A stretch of DNA of 45,697 nucleotides, taken from the NCBI GenBank assembly GCA_016839245.1, contig JAEOUN010000062.1, positions 1 to 45,697 on the forward strand, in the 5' to 3' direction. Source of the DNA: Candidatus Thorarchaeota archaeon. GTDB taxonomy: Archaea; Asgardarchaeota; Thorarchaeia; Thorarchaeales; Thorarchaeaceae. Position numbers and translations under genes: made by a program. Positions 25,521-35,126 of this stretch are shown here, in pieces. The notes under the pieces were generated by a model, which searched no databases, was not told the DNA's origin, and was given only the letters and a program-made list of their open reading frames with translations. Every line of letters begins with the position of its first letter. The stretch's first letter is position 1.

Positions 25521-28357
25521 GTAGCGTTAGCCCTCTTAATGATAAAATAGTTCAGTTTCTCAGAGCACGGGGAATAGTTAATCCAACTCCAATACAGAAA
25601 CGTGCGATTCCCATATTACTTAACGGTGACCAGAATGTGCTCTTGCTAGCTCCTACAGGGAGCGGAAAAACTGAGGCTGCGCTCTTGCCTCTATTAAACA
25701 GGCTTTACTCTATGGGAAAAGAGAGAGAACTCTTTGGATTTTATATAATCTATATTACTCCTTTAAAAGCTCTTAATCGGGATGTTTTCAAGCGAGTGAC
25801 TGAACTTTGTGAGCTCCTTGGAATATCAGTAGATATACGACACGGAGATACAAGTCAATATGCCAGAAGAAAACAAGCAATTAAACCGCCAAATCTGCTG
25901 ATTACAACACCTGAAACTCTACAGGCAATTCTACCTGGCAAAAGACTTCGATATCATCTTCGAACAGTGTTTGCAGTCATCGTTGATGAAGTTCATGATC
26001 TTGCCGGGAGTAAGAGAGGGACTCAACTCAGTCTCGGACTAGAGCGACTTGAATGCGTAGTTGGTTCGAAAATACTTCGTATTGGTCTCTCTGCTACCGT
26101 AGGAAATCCAAATGAAGTGGCACAGCTTCTTGGAGGAATCGAGAGAGCCAACACAATCTGGGCAGGATATGATGAGAGAAAAATAGATTTGCATATCGAA
26201 ATGCCTGAACCAACATCTCAGCATACGATACTTGCTAAAAAATTGTCATATCCACTTCATTCAACAGCTAGACTTGATACTATTGTGAATCTTATAGACA
26301 CACACAAATCAACTCTTGTTTTTACAAATACTAGATCTTTTGCGGAGGTTCTTGGGGCTAAGATGAGATCCTTGAATCCATCTTTCGATTTTGATGTGCA
26401 TCATGGATCATTATCAAAAGATGTGAGATTATCTGCTGAGGATCGCTTGAAGACAGGAATTTCAAAAGCTATTATTGCAACTTCAAGTCTTGAACTTGGT
26501 ATAGATATCGGACAAGCAGATTTAGTGATACAATATTCTTCACCACGAGAAGTATCAAGATTGTTGCAACGTGTTGGGAGATCTGGACATGGTGTTGGAC
26601 GGATAGCAAAGGGCATTGTAATTTCTACTATAAACCTAGACGATATCTCAGAGTCAGCCGTGATTATTCGACGAGCTAAAGCGAATAAGGTTGAAACGGC
26701 AAATATTCCAAAAAAGGCATGGGATGTGTTATGTCATCAAATTACAGGAATAGTACTAGATAATGATGATATTGATAGAAGCAGACTCCAAGAGATAGTA
26801 ACAAACGCGTATCCATTCAAAGATCTAAGTCCATTTGAGTTGGAAAAACTACTCCAGTTTATGTGTGAGAGAGAACTGATTGAATTAAACGAACCCATGG
26901 TATCTAGGGCAAAACGAACACGAGTTTTCTATTATGATAGACTTAGCATGATTCCTGATATTAGACAAGTCAGCGCAGTAGACATTACGACTCGATCAGC
27001 AATTGGTGTTCTGGATGAAGACTATGTGTCAGCAAATGTTGAAGCAGGATCAATCTTTGTGATTAGAGGTAGACCATGGAGTGTCGTCAGTATAGATGAT
27101 GAAACGGGAGAAATAATGTGTGCACCAGTTACAAGTACAGATACAGACGCTCCAAAATGGATTGGAGAGATGATTCCTGTTCCATATGAGGTTGCAACAG
27201 AAGTTGGAAAGGTCTGGAGTATAATTCTTGGAAAGAAAAGAAAAGATATTGAGTCATGGCTTGAAGGTGAGTATGGAGTTCCAATCAATGCTCAAGAACA
27301 TATGATGAAAGAGATAGAACAGAGTAAAACCATATTGAAGAGCCTACCAACAAAAACGTGCCTTGTATTGGAATCATTTGAATCTGGAATTGTTTTGCAT
27401 TGTCCACTTGGAACACGAACTAATGAAACTCTTGGTATTGTACTTACAGCGCTTTTGACAACACGTCTTGGTACATCAGTTGCAGTAGAAACTGATCCAT
27501 ATCGAATTCTCTTTACGGCATCAGAAAAATTAGAGCCATCTCATATAGTAGAAGTACTTCGAAACTATTCAGGCGAACAGGTGTCGCATATTCTAAGACT
27601 AGCAATAAAGCATACTCAGAATTTCGCATCGCGTTTTGTCCATGTTGGTCGTAGGATGGATATTATCAGAAAGAATGCCAAGTCAAAGCAAATACCGGTA
27701 AAATGGTTGATTAAATCATTTGAGGGAACTCCAGTATTTGACGAAACGATGAGAGAGGTTCTAGAGGAGAAGATGGATGAGGCACGGATGATGATCATTT
27801 TTGATCAATTCTCAAAGGGAGATATGGAAATCAAAACAGTAAAGACAGACAAGCCATCTCCCTTGGCACGATTGATAGTAGAAGAAAAAACACGTTTTGA
27901 GGTCATGGGAGAGATTACCGAAGAAGACGAAGTATTAAGGATGATGGAGGAACGCCTATTATCTAAGCAATTCAGGTTATTCTGTATGGCGGAAAACCAT
28001 TGGAATTCTGTCAGGACTATATCAACACTTGATGACAAAATAACATGTCCACTATGCGGTTCAAAAATGATTGCAGTGTTACAGGTTGTAGATAGTGATT
28101 TTGGTAAGATTATTACAAAACGTACTAAAGGAGAACATCTTACAAAGGAAGAAGAGAAGAAATTCAAAGATGCGGCTTTGACAGCTGAATTGGTTTCAAG
28201 GTATGGAAAGACTGCCGTACTTGTTTTAGCAGGAAGAGGAATTGGAGCAAGAACTGCATCTCGAATTCTAAGACCAGAACTTAAGGAACGCCTTGAGATT
28301 TTAAGAGCAATAGCTAAGGGAGAACTTGAGTATGAACGAACGAAACCCTACTGGTAA
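25517..28357 (+). CDS. lhr: Lhr-type superfamily 2 helicase
   Basis: A 946-residue DEAD/H-box helicase with the large-helicase-related layout. RecA1 carries PTPIQKRAIP, Walker A APTGSGKT (about 44-51), ITPLKALNRD and the DEVHDL box near 157. RecA2 carries TNTRSFAE, SSLELGIDIG and QRVGRSGHGVG. A winged-helix and beta-bundle section follows, and then a C-terminal part with a likely zinc site (LFC...H...CPLCG, near residues 818-852) and VLAGRGIGARTASRIL. Archaeal Lhr proteins act on DNA or RNA in repair or RNA processing; I cannot separate aLhr1 from aLhr2 by eye. It overlaps both neighbours on the same strand. Confidence 0.88.
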   Translation: MSSVSPLNDKIVQFLRARGIVNPTPIQKRAIPILLNGDQNVLLLAPTGSGKTEAALLPLLNRLYSMGKERELFGFYIIYITPLKALNRDVFKRVTELCELLGISVDIRHGDTSQYARRKQAIKPPNLLITTPETLQAILPGKRLRYHLRTVFAVIVDEVHDLAGSKRGTQLSLGLERLECVVGSKILRIGLSATVGNPNEVAQLLGGIERANTIWAGYDERKIDLHIEMPEPTSQHTILAKKLSYPLHSTARLDTIVNLIDTHKSTLVFTNTRSFAEVLGAKMRSLNPSFDFDVHHGSLSKDVRLSAEDRLKTGISKAIIATSSLELGIDIGQADLVIQYSSPREVSRLLQRVGRSGHGVGRIAKGIVISTINLDDISESAVIIRRAKANKVETANIPKKAWDVLCHQITGIVLDNDDIDRSRLQEIVTNAYPFKDLSPFELEKLLQFMCERELIELNEPMVSRAKRTRVFYYDRLSMIPDIRQVSAVDITTRSAIGVLDEDYVSANVEAGSIFVIRGRPWSVVSIDDETGEIMCAPVTSTDTDAPKWIGEMIPVPYEVATEVGKVWSIILGKKRKDIESWLEGEYGVPINAQEHMMKEIEQSKTILKSLPTKTCLVLESFESGIVLHCPLGTRTNETLGIVLTALLTTRLGTSVAVETDPYRILFTASEKLEPSHIVEVLRNYSGEQVSHILRLAIKHTQNFASRFVHVGRRMDIIRKNAKSKQIPVKWLIKSFEGTPVFDETMREVLEEKMDEARMMIIFDQFSKGDMEIKTVKTDKPSPLARLIVEEKTRFEVMGEITEEDEVLRMMEERLLSKQFRLFCMAENHWNSVRTISTLDDKITCPLCGSKMIAVLQVVDSDFGKIITKRTKGEHLTKEEEKKFKDAALTAELVSRYGKTAVLVLAGRGIGARTASRILRPELKERLEILRAIAKGELEYERTKPYW

Positions 28358-28955
28358 AATGAAACCAATCATTGTATTTACAGGAAGAAGTAATGTAGGC
28401 AAGAGTAGCATTATACGAGTCCTCACTGGAAAAAAAGTGAGGATAGGAAAGCATCCAGGTAGCACCCGATGGGAGCAAATGATTGAATTTGGTCCGTTAA
28501 CAATAGTTGATATTCCAGGTTTTGGATTCATGGCAGGAAAAAGTAAGACTACTATTGAGGAAACAAAAACGCATATTGTTCATGCCCTCGAGGAGTGGAG
28601 TGACCAGATTCTTGTCGCAGTGCATATAATTGACTTATCACTATTCAGAGAGATTTTTGAAAGATGGACTTCACGAGGAGAGATAGCCATAGATGTTGAA
28701 TTTTACTCATTTCTGTGTGAGATTGCACCCCGAGTCATAGTTGTAGCTAACAAAGTAGACAAGATAAAGAAGCATCTCATTGATGATGAACTGGATTTTC
28801 TTACACTTCAGTTGCGAGATGCAGTAATTGAGAGAGAACCTACAATAGTCCTCACATCAGCTATGAAAAAAACAGGCGTGATTGATTTGAGAGACCTGAT
28901 TAATGAAATCTTAGATGATGAGGGCTTAGAGAGAGCGCCTTGGGCGCTCACTTAA
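28332..28955 (+). CDS. engB: EngB/YihA-family GTPase
   Basis: A GTPase of about 207 residues with G1 GRSNVGKSS, the following KHPGSTRW segment, G3 DIPGFGF and G4 NKVDK, plus a closing TSAMKKTG (G5 region). The arrangement is that of EngB, a ribosome-assembly GTPase. ATG 28332 lies within the 3' end of the helicase gene and has GGGAG upstream; ATG 28359 is an alternative giving MKPIIVFTGRSN. It overlaps the Lhr gene, so the two are probably co-transcribed; it ends 8 bases inside the convergent secreted-protein gene. Confidence 0.88.
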   Translation: MNERNPTGKMKPIIVFTGRSNVGKSSIIRVLTGKKVRIGKHPGSTRWEQMIEFGPLTIVDIPGFGFMAGKSKTTIEETKTHIVHALEEWSDQILVAVHIIDLSLFREIFERWTSRGEIAIDVEFYSFLCEIAPRVIVVANKVDKIKKHLIDDELDFLTLQLRDAVIEREPTIVLTSAMKKTGVIDLRDLINEILDDEGLERAPWALT

Positions 28956-30033
28956 GCTTCTTCAATAGATAAAATGCAACTCCAACAACGAGAATTACTG
29001 TTGATATCACCAACATTGGTAATATTGCACTCGGAGCTATGACAAAATCATCGGAAAGCCAATCCATAATGTTCATGAATAGACGCGCATTATCGCCCAT
29101 ATAGAACCAGTTGAGATCAGTATCAGGTATATCAATTGGCCTTCCAGTGAATATAATTGTCGATCCTGATATCACCACTCGTGCTTGTCCATATTCAAAT
29201 GCTGAAAGCCATGATGGAAATGTTGCATTCACTGCAGAATATGCAAGTGGATTCTCTTCATATTTGGTGATGTTTGGCAAAGACCAATTAGCCCATGAAT
29301 TTGCATCCACGCGATATTGTGCAAATGAGCTTTCATAGCTATTTCCGATACCGCTGCCTAAAGGTACAGGTTTCAGTGTTGCAGTCATTGTATACAGGTC
29401 ATTGATGTTCCTAAAGATTGGATGGGTCGTATCCCAAGTAGTGGAGTCTAAATGGATGACCCAAGGATATGAACTATTTACAGTGTGATCATAATCAAAC
29501 ATAATATCAGCATAGTTATCTGATGTCGTGGCATTTATACTAAAACGGGGACCAGTCATATTAAGATCATCAAGAAGTATATTGAGTGCGATATTGTCTC
29601 CTGTATCTTGAAGCTCACTCTCTGACCAGTATGTGGACTCTGAAGATAATACAGGGTCCCCAAGAATAAATAATGAGCTCCCATTAGCCATCATCTGTGT
29701 AATTCCAGATAATTCTTCAGCACTGAAAGGAGAACTATCATCAGGACTGGCGACAATCAGGATATCAACATCATTAAGAAGTTCGTTGGTCAACAAAGCG
29801 TCTTCATTTATGCGTACAATATAGCGAGATGACGAATTGACCATATCAAGTACTAGTTTTAGACCAAGGTCTTCACTATCAGCAGCAAATTGTTGAGAAT
29901 GACTAGCATCATATAAGACTACAATGGGATTCAAACTAGTCTGCGCGTGGACTGTAGTTTGAAAACATGAAAGAAGCAACATGATTGTGAAGATTGTTGC
30001 AAGAAACTGCGGGGCTTTATTGAGCTGATTCAT
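28948..30033 (-). CDS. Secreted, membrane-anchored protein with GldG/IFT52-like (GIFT-type) domain
   Basis: The 361-residue product starts with a signal peptide (QFLATIFTIMLLLSCFQTTV, then AQ) and ends with a transmembrane helix (about 338-357) and a KKLK tail, so the body faces outward. Residues about 33-140 (VVLYDASHSQQF...DVDILIVASPDD...ANGSSLFILGDP) match the pattern of DUF4350/GIFT alpha/beta domains found in gliding and transport proteins. Several N-x-S/T sites are present, fitting the STT3 system. ATG 30033 is chosen because the signal peptide begins there; the 63 codons upstream overlap the neighbouring gene. Function unknown. Confidence 0.75.
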   Translation of the reverse strand: MNQLNKAPQFLATIFTIMLLLSCFQTTVHAQTSLNPIVVLYDASHSQQFAADSEDLGLKLVLDMVNSSSRYIVRINEDALLTNELLNDVDILIVASPDDSSPFSAEELSGITQMMANGSSLFILGDPVLSSESTYWSESELQDTGDNIALNILLDDLNMTGPRFSINATTSDNYADIMFDYDHTVNSSYPWVIHLDSTTWDTTHPIFRNINDLYTMTATLKPVPLGSGIGNSYESSFAQYRVDANSWANWSLPNITKYEENPLAYSAVNATFPSWLSAFEYGQARVVISGSTIIFTGRPIDIPDTDLNWFYMGDNARLFMNIMDWLSDDFVIAPSAILPMLVISTVILVVGVAFYLLKKLK

Positions 30034-30133
30034 GAGTCGTATCCGACCTTGTTTGGCTATTATCGTGCGAAACCTGAGCCATTGTTTTAAAGTTATCTTC
30101 AGTACGAAAGTTGACTCACTAGAATCATAAGCA

Positions 30134-30520
30134 TCAATCAGTTCTACGCCACTCAACAAACATCTTTCTTCTTTCACTATCGGTAGAAGGTATTTTTTCA
30201 TAGATGCCTCTTCTTTCAGCAATCTGCTGGGCTAACATATGATAACACATTTTACTCTCTCCTGAAATAACAACTTCCTGATAGAAACTTCTGCAGGTAC
30301 AATAAATCTTCGGGATTACCATATATTGACGCCGTCTACCAAGTACTATCCAAATTGTTGAGTCGCTAGGTTTGAAACTGTATTTTTTCACCTTGTTCTC
30401 TTCGACGACTCTGAGTGCTCTGACGAACTTCTTGCCATATCGATTTCTGAAGTATTCTATATCACTCTGGGTTAGATTTTCTTTCGAGAGCTTCTTCTCC
30501 TCTATTATTGATAGAGCCAT
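30134..30520 (-). CDS. SWIM zinc-finger protein, Sws1/Shu2-like
   Basis: The 128-residue protein has a helical N-terminal half and a SWIM motif CxCx15CxH formed by Cys74, Cys76, Cys92 and His94 (YCTCRSF...KMCYHMLAQQI). The small size and the motif ending in C-x-H followed by LA resemble eukaryotic Sws1 (ZSWIM7) and its archaeal relatives, which pair with Rad51/RadA paralogues in recombination. RadB is encoded at 15377. ATG 30520 follows GAGG closely; a GTG three codons upstream is an alternative. It is divergent from the metallophosphoesterase gene. Confidence 0.75.
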   Translation of the reverse strand: MALSIIEEKKLSKENLTQSDIEYFRNRYGKKFVRALRVVEENKVKKYSFKPSDSTIWIVLGRRRQYMVIPKIYCTCRSFYQEVVISGESKMCYHMLAQQIAERRGIYEKIPSTDSERRKMFVEWRRTD

Positions 30521-30583
30521 CTTCCTCACAAAGCATCATGTATAACGAAGTTAAAATGTTGTACCTTCAAACGATTATCAGCC

Positions 30584-31432
30584 ATGGAGATAGTATTCGA
30601 AGACAGAGGAATGATAATTCATAGTGAAGAGTCCACAGCTCTGGTTATTTCAGATATTCATCTAGGAATCGAGGAAGAAATCTCAGAAGAAAGAGGTGTA
30701 CAGTTTCCAGATCAGCATACTAGTATTCTTGAACGGGTCAAGACTCTTGTGACCAAGCATGTGGTTACTCAGCTATATATCATTGGAGATGTGAAACATA
30801 CTATTTTGACTGATATACCCTATAATTGGGATATTGTACCAGATTTTATGACAGATCTAAGCAATATTGTAGAAACTGTAGTCATTCCGGGAAATCATGA
30901 TGGTGACTTGGAAGCACTGCTACCACGCAGTATCGAGATGTGTGATGTTCGAGGAATTGTACTAGGTGAAGGAAAAGAGATTGTAGGAATACTCCATGGC
31001 CATACGTGGCCAAATCCAGCACTTCTTGACTCTTCATGGATTATTACAGGTCATAATCATCCTGCAGTAAGTAGATTCAGAGTGGTATCCAATCCCGAAC
31101 TGGGAAGACCAGAAATGAAAAGGTTTGTAGGATCTATACCTGTAATTCTTCAATCCCCGTTAAGTAAAAACTGCATTCGAAGACATATGGGATTACTAGA
31201 GGTTGATGATGATAAGGCAGTTCTTGTGACACTTCCAAGCTTTAATCAACTCATCTCTGGATTGGGAATCAACTTATCAAAATCGGAGATGCAAGGCCCT
31301 TTCTTTGAAAATGCATGTGCAAATCTCTCTGATTCGGAGGTATACAGTACAGAGGGTATATTTCTTGGAACTGTTGGTTGGATGAGGGAACGTTTTAACG
31401 AAATGATTAAATCCAAGCCAATGGGGGATTGA
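30584..31432 (+). CDS. Calcineurin-like metallophosphoesterase
   Basis: The 282-residue enzyme shows all metal-binding motifs: SDIHLG (Asp24, His26), GDVKH (Asp69), GNHDG (Asn104, His105), HGHTW (His138, His140) and GHNHP (His157, His159). It belongs to the archaeal YkuE/MJ0037-like group of phosphoesterases often found near Lhr-type helicases; here the helicase is about 2 kb upstream on the same strand. Substrate is unknown and a nucleic-acid or nucleotide target is only inferred. ATG 30584 is the only good start. Confidence 0.88.
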   Translation: MEIVFEDRGMIIHSEESTALVISDIHLGIEEEISEERGVQFPDQHTSILERVKTLVTKHVVTQLYIIGDVKHTILTDIPYNWDIVPDFMTDLSNIVETVVIPGNHDGDLEALLPRSIEMCDVRGIVLGEGKEIVGILHGHTWPNPALLDSSWIITGHNHPAVSRFRVVSNPELGRPEMKRFVGSIPVILQSPLSKNCIRRHMGLLEVDDDKAVLVTLPSFNQLISGLGINLSKSEMQGPFFENACANLSDSEVYSTEGIFLGTVGWMRERFNEMIKSKPMGD

Positions 31433-31442
31433 CTTTAACCAT

Positions 31443-31519
31443 GGGTCGGTGGTCTAGCTTGGTATGATTCTTGGTTCGGGACCAAGGGATCGGGCGTTCG
31501 AATCGCCTCCGGCCCACCA
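31443..31519 (+). tRNA. tRNA-Pro (CGG)
   Basis: A full cloverleaf can be drawn: acceptor GGGTCGG pairs with CCGGCCC (one G-T), anticodon stem CTTGG/CCAAG encloses loop TTCGGGA with anticodon CGG at 31477-31479, and the T arm has GGGCG TTCGAAT CGCCT. CCA is encoded at 31517-31519. No intron is present. It lies 10 bases after the metallophosphoesterase stop. Confidence 0.95.
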
Positions 31520-31677
31520 TTTCTCTTGTATGGAGGACATCTAAAATTCCGAGAAACGTATGAATTTCTATATGATATTTTTAATCTTACAAGAAAATTG
31601 AATACTGTCGAAGGAAGACTTCAAAAGCACCGATTATTTATGGCGGATTCACTAACCCGTAATATGAGTGAGAGAAC

Positions 31678-32619
31678 ATGGGAATAGGTTCTGGTAAAGG
31701 AAAGACCATTCTTTTTGGTGAGCATTTTGTTGTCTACGGACTTCCTGCATTAGCAGCTGGAATTGCCGCTGAAACAACAGCAAAACTGACTCGTGTGCGA
31801 TCTTTTGGACATACTCTGGTTGACAATAGGCCTGAGATGCCGGGCTACAAAAAGGAGAAGTATGAAGAGCAGAAAACCTCACTGGAAAATATTTTGAAGT
31901 ATCTCAATATTGATACTACCAGAATGGGATTTCAGATAGACCTAGGAGGAGATCTAGTCTGTGCCTCAGGAATTGGAGCAAGTGCAGCCAGTTGTGTTGC
32001 TATTGTGAGAGCTCTGAATGATGAATTCAAACTAGGGCTTAATGACGAACAGGTAAATGAAGCAGCTTATGAGGGAGAGAAAGGATATCATGGTACACCT
32101 TCAGGACTAGATAATACAGCATCGACTTATGGAGGACTAGTCTGGTTTGAGCGGGATTTGAGCGGTGGACCTCCAAAATTCAAGAGACTCAAGCTCGACA
32201 AGGCTATGCATCTTGTCATCGCGTCAACTGGTATAACTGCGAGTACAAAGGTAGTCGTAGGAGATGTCAAGGCGAAGAAAGATGCAGATCCAGACTGGTT
32301 TGAAACAATAGCACAGGAGTACACTCAACTTGTTCATGACGCAAAGGAATCTTTGATAAAATTAGATACCGATAAAGTTGGGAAATTAATGAATAGGAAT
32401 CATGAACTACTTCAACAACTGATTGTTTCTTGCAAAGAACTTGATGAATTAGTTAAAATTGCACGTGAAAATGGCGCAGTTGGAGCAAAAATGACTGGGA
32501 CTGGGAGAGGTGGAAACATGATTGCATTGGCGCCTGATGAGTCAACAGCAGAGAAAATTGCAGTAGCTCTTGAGAGGGCTAGAGCTGCGGGGGTTTGGAC
32601 AACATCATTTGGTCTATGA
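31678..32619 (+). CDS. mvk: Mevalonate kinase
   Basis: A 313-residue GHMP kinase that phosphorylates mevalonate. It has KTILFGEHFVVYGLPALA at the N-terminus, the ATP loop CASGIGASAASCVA (about 97-110), the GTPSGLDN motif with catalytic Asp, and the C-terminal AKMTGTGRGGNMIAL. It leads a four-gene operon for isoprenoid precursors, with 10 bases to the next gene. A TATA-like GATTATTTATGG at about 31631-31642 lies upstream, and ATG 31678 is the start. Confidence 0.95.
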   Translation: MGIGSGKGKTILFGEHFVVYGLPALAAGIAAETTAKLTRVRSFGHTLVDNRPEMPGYKKEKYEEQKTSLENILKYLNIDTTRMGFQIDLGGDLVCASGIGASAASCVAIVRALNDEFKLGLNDEQVNEAAYEGEKGYHGTPSGLDNTASTYGGLVWFERDLSGGPPKFKRLKLDKAMHLVIASTGITASTKVVVGDVKAKKDADPDWFETIAQEYTQLVHDAKESLIKLDTDKVGKLMNRNHELLQQLIVSCKELDELVKIARENGAVGAKMTGTGRGGNMIALAPDESTAEKIAVALERARAAGVWTTSFGL

Positions 32620-32629
32620 GGTGAATCTA

Positions 32630-33937
32630 ATGATACTTGAGAATTATATCAAATCGCTACAGGAACAAGACAAGATTACGACGATAAGGAGAGAGATATC
32701 GAAACATCTTGAGATTGCAGGTGTCTTGAAGACACTTGAACCAACACCAGTATTATTTGAGAGAGTCAAGGAGAGCGAGTTTCGAGTAGCTGGAAATCTC
32801 TTTTGTAACAAGAAACAGGTTGCAGATTATTTTGGAATTGAACCTGAAGAGATTATTCCCACCCTTACAAAAGCAATTGAAAATCGCAGTCCTCCAGAAC
32901 AGACAGGCAATGCAGTATGTCAAGAAGTTGTTGAAGAATCTGTTGATTTAGATAAATTGCCAATTCTATTCCATAACAAGGTGGATGGCGGCCCATACAT
33001 CTCTTCAGGTGTTGTCGTGTCTTCTGACCCTGAATATGGACAAAATCTTGATTTTCACAGAGCAATGCAAATTGGTAAAGATAAGATGGTAGCAAGGGTA
33101 GTTAGTGGGAGAGATTTCTATAATTTTCTAAAACGCAATAGTGAAGTTGATGTAGCCTTCTGTATTGGAAATACGCCGGAGGTACTCATAGCTGCAGCCA
33201 CTTCAGTAGACACTGGTATAGATGAGTTGGAGATAGCAAATGCACTAAGCAGTATCAAAGTCACTAAAGCAAAGACTGTTGATTTGATGATACCAGCAGA
33301 CACCGAATTTGTGTTAGAGGGTAGGGTCTTCTTGGAGGAAAGACACAAGGAAGGACCATTTATTGATCTAACAGAAACCGTAGATGTCATCCGGGAAGAA
33401 CCCGTTTTTGAAGTTAAGAAGATAACACATAGAAAGACCGCTATATGGCAAGGTCTACTTCCAGGAAGATCAGAACATAAGATATTGATGGGAATGCCAA
33501 GAGAACCAACAGTCTTCAAGAAAATCAAAGATAGAGGCATTGATGTTCTAGATGTATACATCACACCTGGCGGGGCGAGTTGGCTGCATGTCGCAGTAAA
33601 GATTCGAAAGAAGAATGAGGATGACGGAATCAAGACCTTGGAGGCGGCCTTTGCAGGACATAAGAGTGCGAAACATATCTGGGTCTATGACGAAGATATT
33701 GACATCTATTCAGATGAGGAGAGAGAGTGGGCTATGGCTACGCGATTCCAAGCAGATGATGATTTACTCATCAAGGATCGAGAACCAGGTAGTTCATTAG
33801 ATCCTAGCGCAGAACCAGGTACTAAAATGACAACAAAATGCGGCTTTGATTGTACTAAGGTATTAGATACAAAAGGTAAAGGATTCGGGAAAGCAAGATT
33901 CCCCGAGGTGGATTTGAAAAAGTTTCTTGGTGATTGA
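32630..33937 (+). CDS. UbiD-family decarboxylase, probable anhydromevalonate phosphate decarboxylase
   Basis: The 435-residue product is a full UbiD-family enzyme that would use prenylated FMN. Recognisable stretches include LFHNKVDGGPYISSGVVVS, GRDFYNFLKRN, CIGNTPEV, EGPFIDLTETVDV and TPGGASWLHVAV. Its position between mevalonate kinase and both aconitase-X subunits marks it as the trans-anhydromevalonate 5-phosphate decarboxylase of the archaeal mevalonate pathway, producing isopentenyl phosphate. ATG 32630 with GGTGAA upstream is the start. The flavin prenyltransferase UbiX it would need is not in the window. Confidence 0.9.
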   Translation: MILENYIKSLQEQDKITTIRREISKHLEIAGVLKTLEPTPVLFERVKESEFRVAGNLFCNKKQVADYFGIEPEEIIPTLTKAIENRSPPEQTGNAVCQEVVEESVDLDKLPILFHNKVDGGPYISSGVVVSSDPEYGQNLDFHRAMQIGKDKMVARVVSGRDFYNFLKRNSEVDVAFCIGNTPEVLIAAATSVDTGIDELEIANALSSIKVTKAKTVDLMIPADTEFVLEGRVFLEERHKEGPFIDLTETVDVIREEPVFEVKKITHRKTAIWQGLLPGRSEHKILMGMPREPTVFKKIKDRGIDVLDVYITPGGASWLHVAVKIRKKNEDDGIKTLEAAFAGHKSAKHIWVYDEDIDIYSDEEREWAMATRFQADDDLLIKDREPGSSLDPSAEPGTKMTTKCGFDCTKVLDTKGKGFGKARFPEVDLKKFLGD

Positions 33938-33938
33938 G

Positions 33939-35126
33939 ATGGGACTTGAATTAACAACTGAAGAGAGAGAGATGCTTGAAGGGAAATATGGGAAAGCTAC
34001 ACGGAAAGCCATGGAGATTATTGTAACCCTGGGCGAAATCTATGGTGCTAAACGATTGATTCCTGTATCAAGTGTACAGATTGCAGGTGTATCATATGAT
34101 AACCTTGGAGAAGCAGGTCTTGAATATCTTTCAGAGATGGCTGAAGATGGACAGACAAGGGTCTTGACAACTCTCAATCCTGCAGGAATGGACATGCTGG
34201 AGTGGGAAAAGCATGGGATTAGTCCGGACTTCGCTGAGAAACAGCAGAGAGTTGTTGATGCATTCGAAAGAATGGGTGTAGTAACCACATGTACATGTAC
34301 ACCATATCTCATAGGAAACTTACCACATTATGGAGAACATATAGCATGGGCGGAATCATCAGCAGTGTGTTTTGCAAACTCTGTTGTTGGAGCATTCACA
34401 AACAGGGAAGGTGGACCAAGCGCACTTGCAGCTGCACTAACAGGTAGAACTGCTGAATATGGATTACACCTTGAGGAGAATAGAAAGGCGCAGGTCAAAT
34501 ATGAAGTTCAAGCAGAACTGAAAGATACAGATGACTTTGGATTACTGGGACAAATTATTGGAAATAGAACTGAAAAGATGATACCATATATCACAGGAAT
34601 ATCAAAGGCATCCACTGAGGAACTAAAGTCATTCTCTGCTTCTGTAGCAACTTATGGTGGAGTAGCTCTCTTTCATATGGAGGGGATAACTCCAAATCGA
34701 ACACCTATTCCTGAAAAGACGGAGATAGTCACACAAGACGATCTTGAGTCAGCCAGAGGACAACTTGATGATGAAGGTGCAGAGATCGATTTCATTAGTG
34801 TTGGATGTCCCCATGCAAGCATCAAGGAAATTGCACAGATAGCAGAGATGCTTGATGGAAAAAGCGTCACAGAAGGAAAGACTGTATGGATTACTACAGC
34901 GAAACCAACAAAGGATTTGGCAATAAAGATGGGGTACTATGATAAAATAGAGAGAGCTGGAGCATTTCTTGTCGCTGATGCGTGTTGCGCAGTGGCTCCA
35001 TTGAAGGGCAGATTCAAAGGATTAATGACCGACTCAGCTAAGGCATGTTACTATGCAAGAGGAAAGAACAAGTTCAAAACAGAGATACGAACGGTTGATG
35101 AATGTATCAAGGAGGCTGTATCGTAA
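33939..35126 (+). CDS. Aconitase X large subunit, phosphomevalonate dehydratase catalytic chain
   Basis: A 395-residue DUF521/aconitase-X catalytic chain. It has TTLNPAGMD, the cysteine-rich TTCTCTPYLIGN, VGAFTNREGGPSALAAALTG, GCPHAS and the C-terminal DACCAVAPLK. These cysteines supply the iron-sulfur cluster. Together with the small chain it dehydrates mevalonate 5-phosphate to trans-anhydromevalonate 5-phosphate, the step before the UbiD-type decarboxylase. ATG 33939 lies one base after the preceding stop, and its own TAA overlaps the next ATG. Confidence 0.92.
   Translation: MGLELTTEEREMLEGKYGKATRKAMEIIVTLGEIYGAKRLIPVSSVQIAGVSYDNLGEAGLEYLSEMAEDGQTRVLTTLNPAGMDMLEWEKHGISPDFAEKQQRVVDAFERMGVVTTCTCTPYLIGNLPHYGEHIAWAESSAVCFANSVVGAFTNREGGPSALAAALTGRTAEYGLHLEENRKAQVKYEVQAELKDTDDFGLLGQIIGNRTEKMIPYITGISKASTEELKSFSASVATYGGVALFHMEGITPNRTPIPEKTEIVTQDDLESARGQLDDEGAEIDFISVGCPHASIKEIAQIAEMLDGKSVTEGKTVWITTAKPTKDLAIKMGYYDKIERAGAFLVADACCAVAPLKGRFKGLMTDSAKACYYARGKNKFKTEIRTVDECIKEAVS

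Noticed and set aside
30034..30222. N-terminal extension of the secreted GIFT-type protein
   Set aside because: It overlaps the SWIM gene, and the signal peptide begins only at ATG 30033, so the extension would bury the signal sequence.
33118..33633. 171-codon open frame on the minus strand
   Set aside because: Lies entirely antisense to the UbiD-type decarboxylase gene, is serine/threonine-rich in a way typical of antisense frames, and has no ribosome-binding site.
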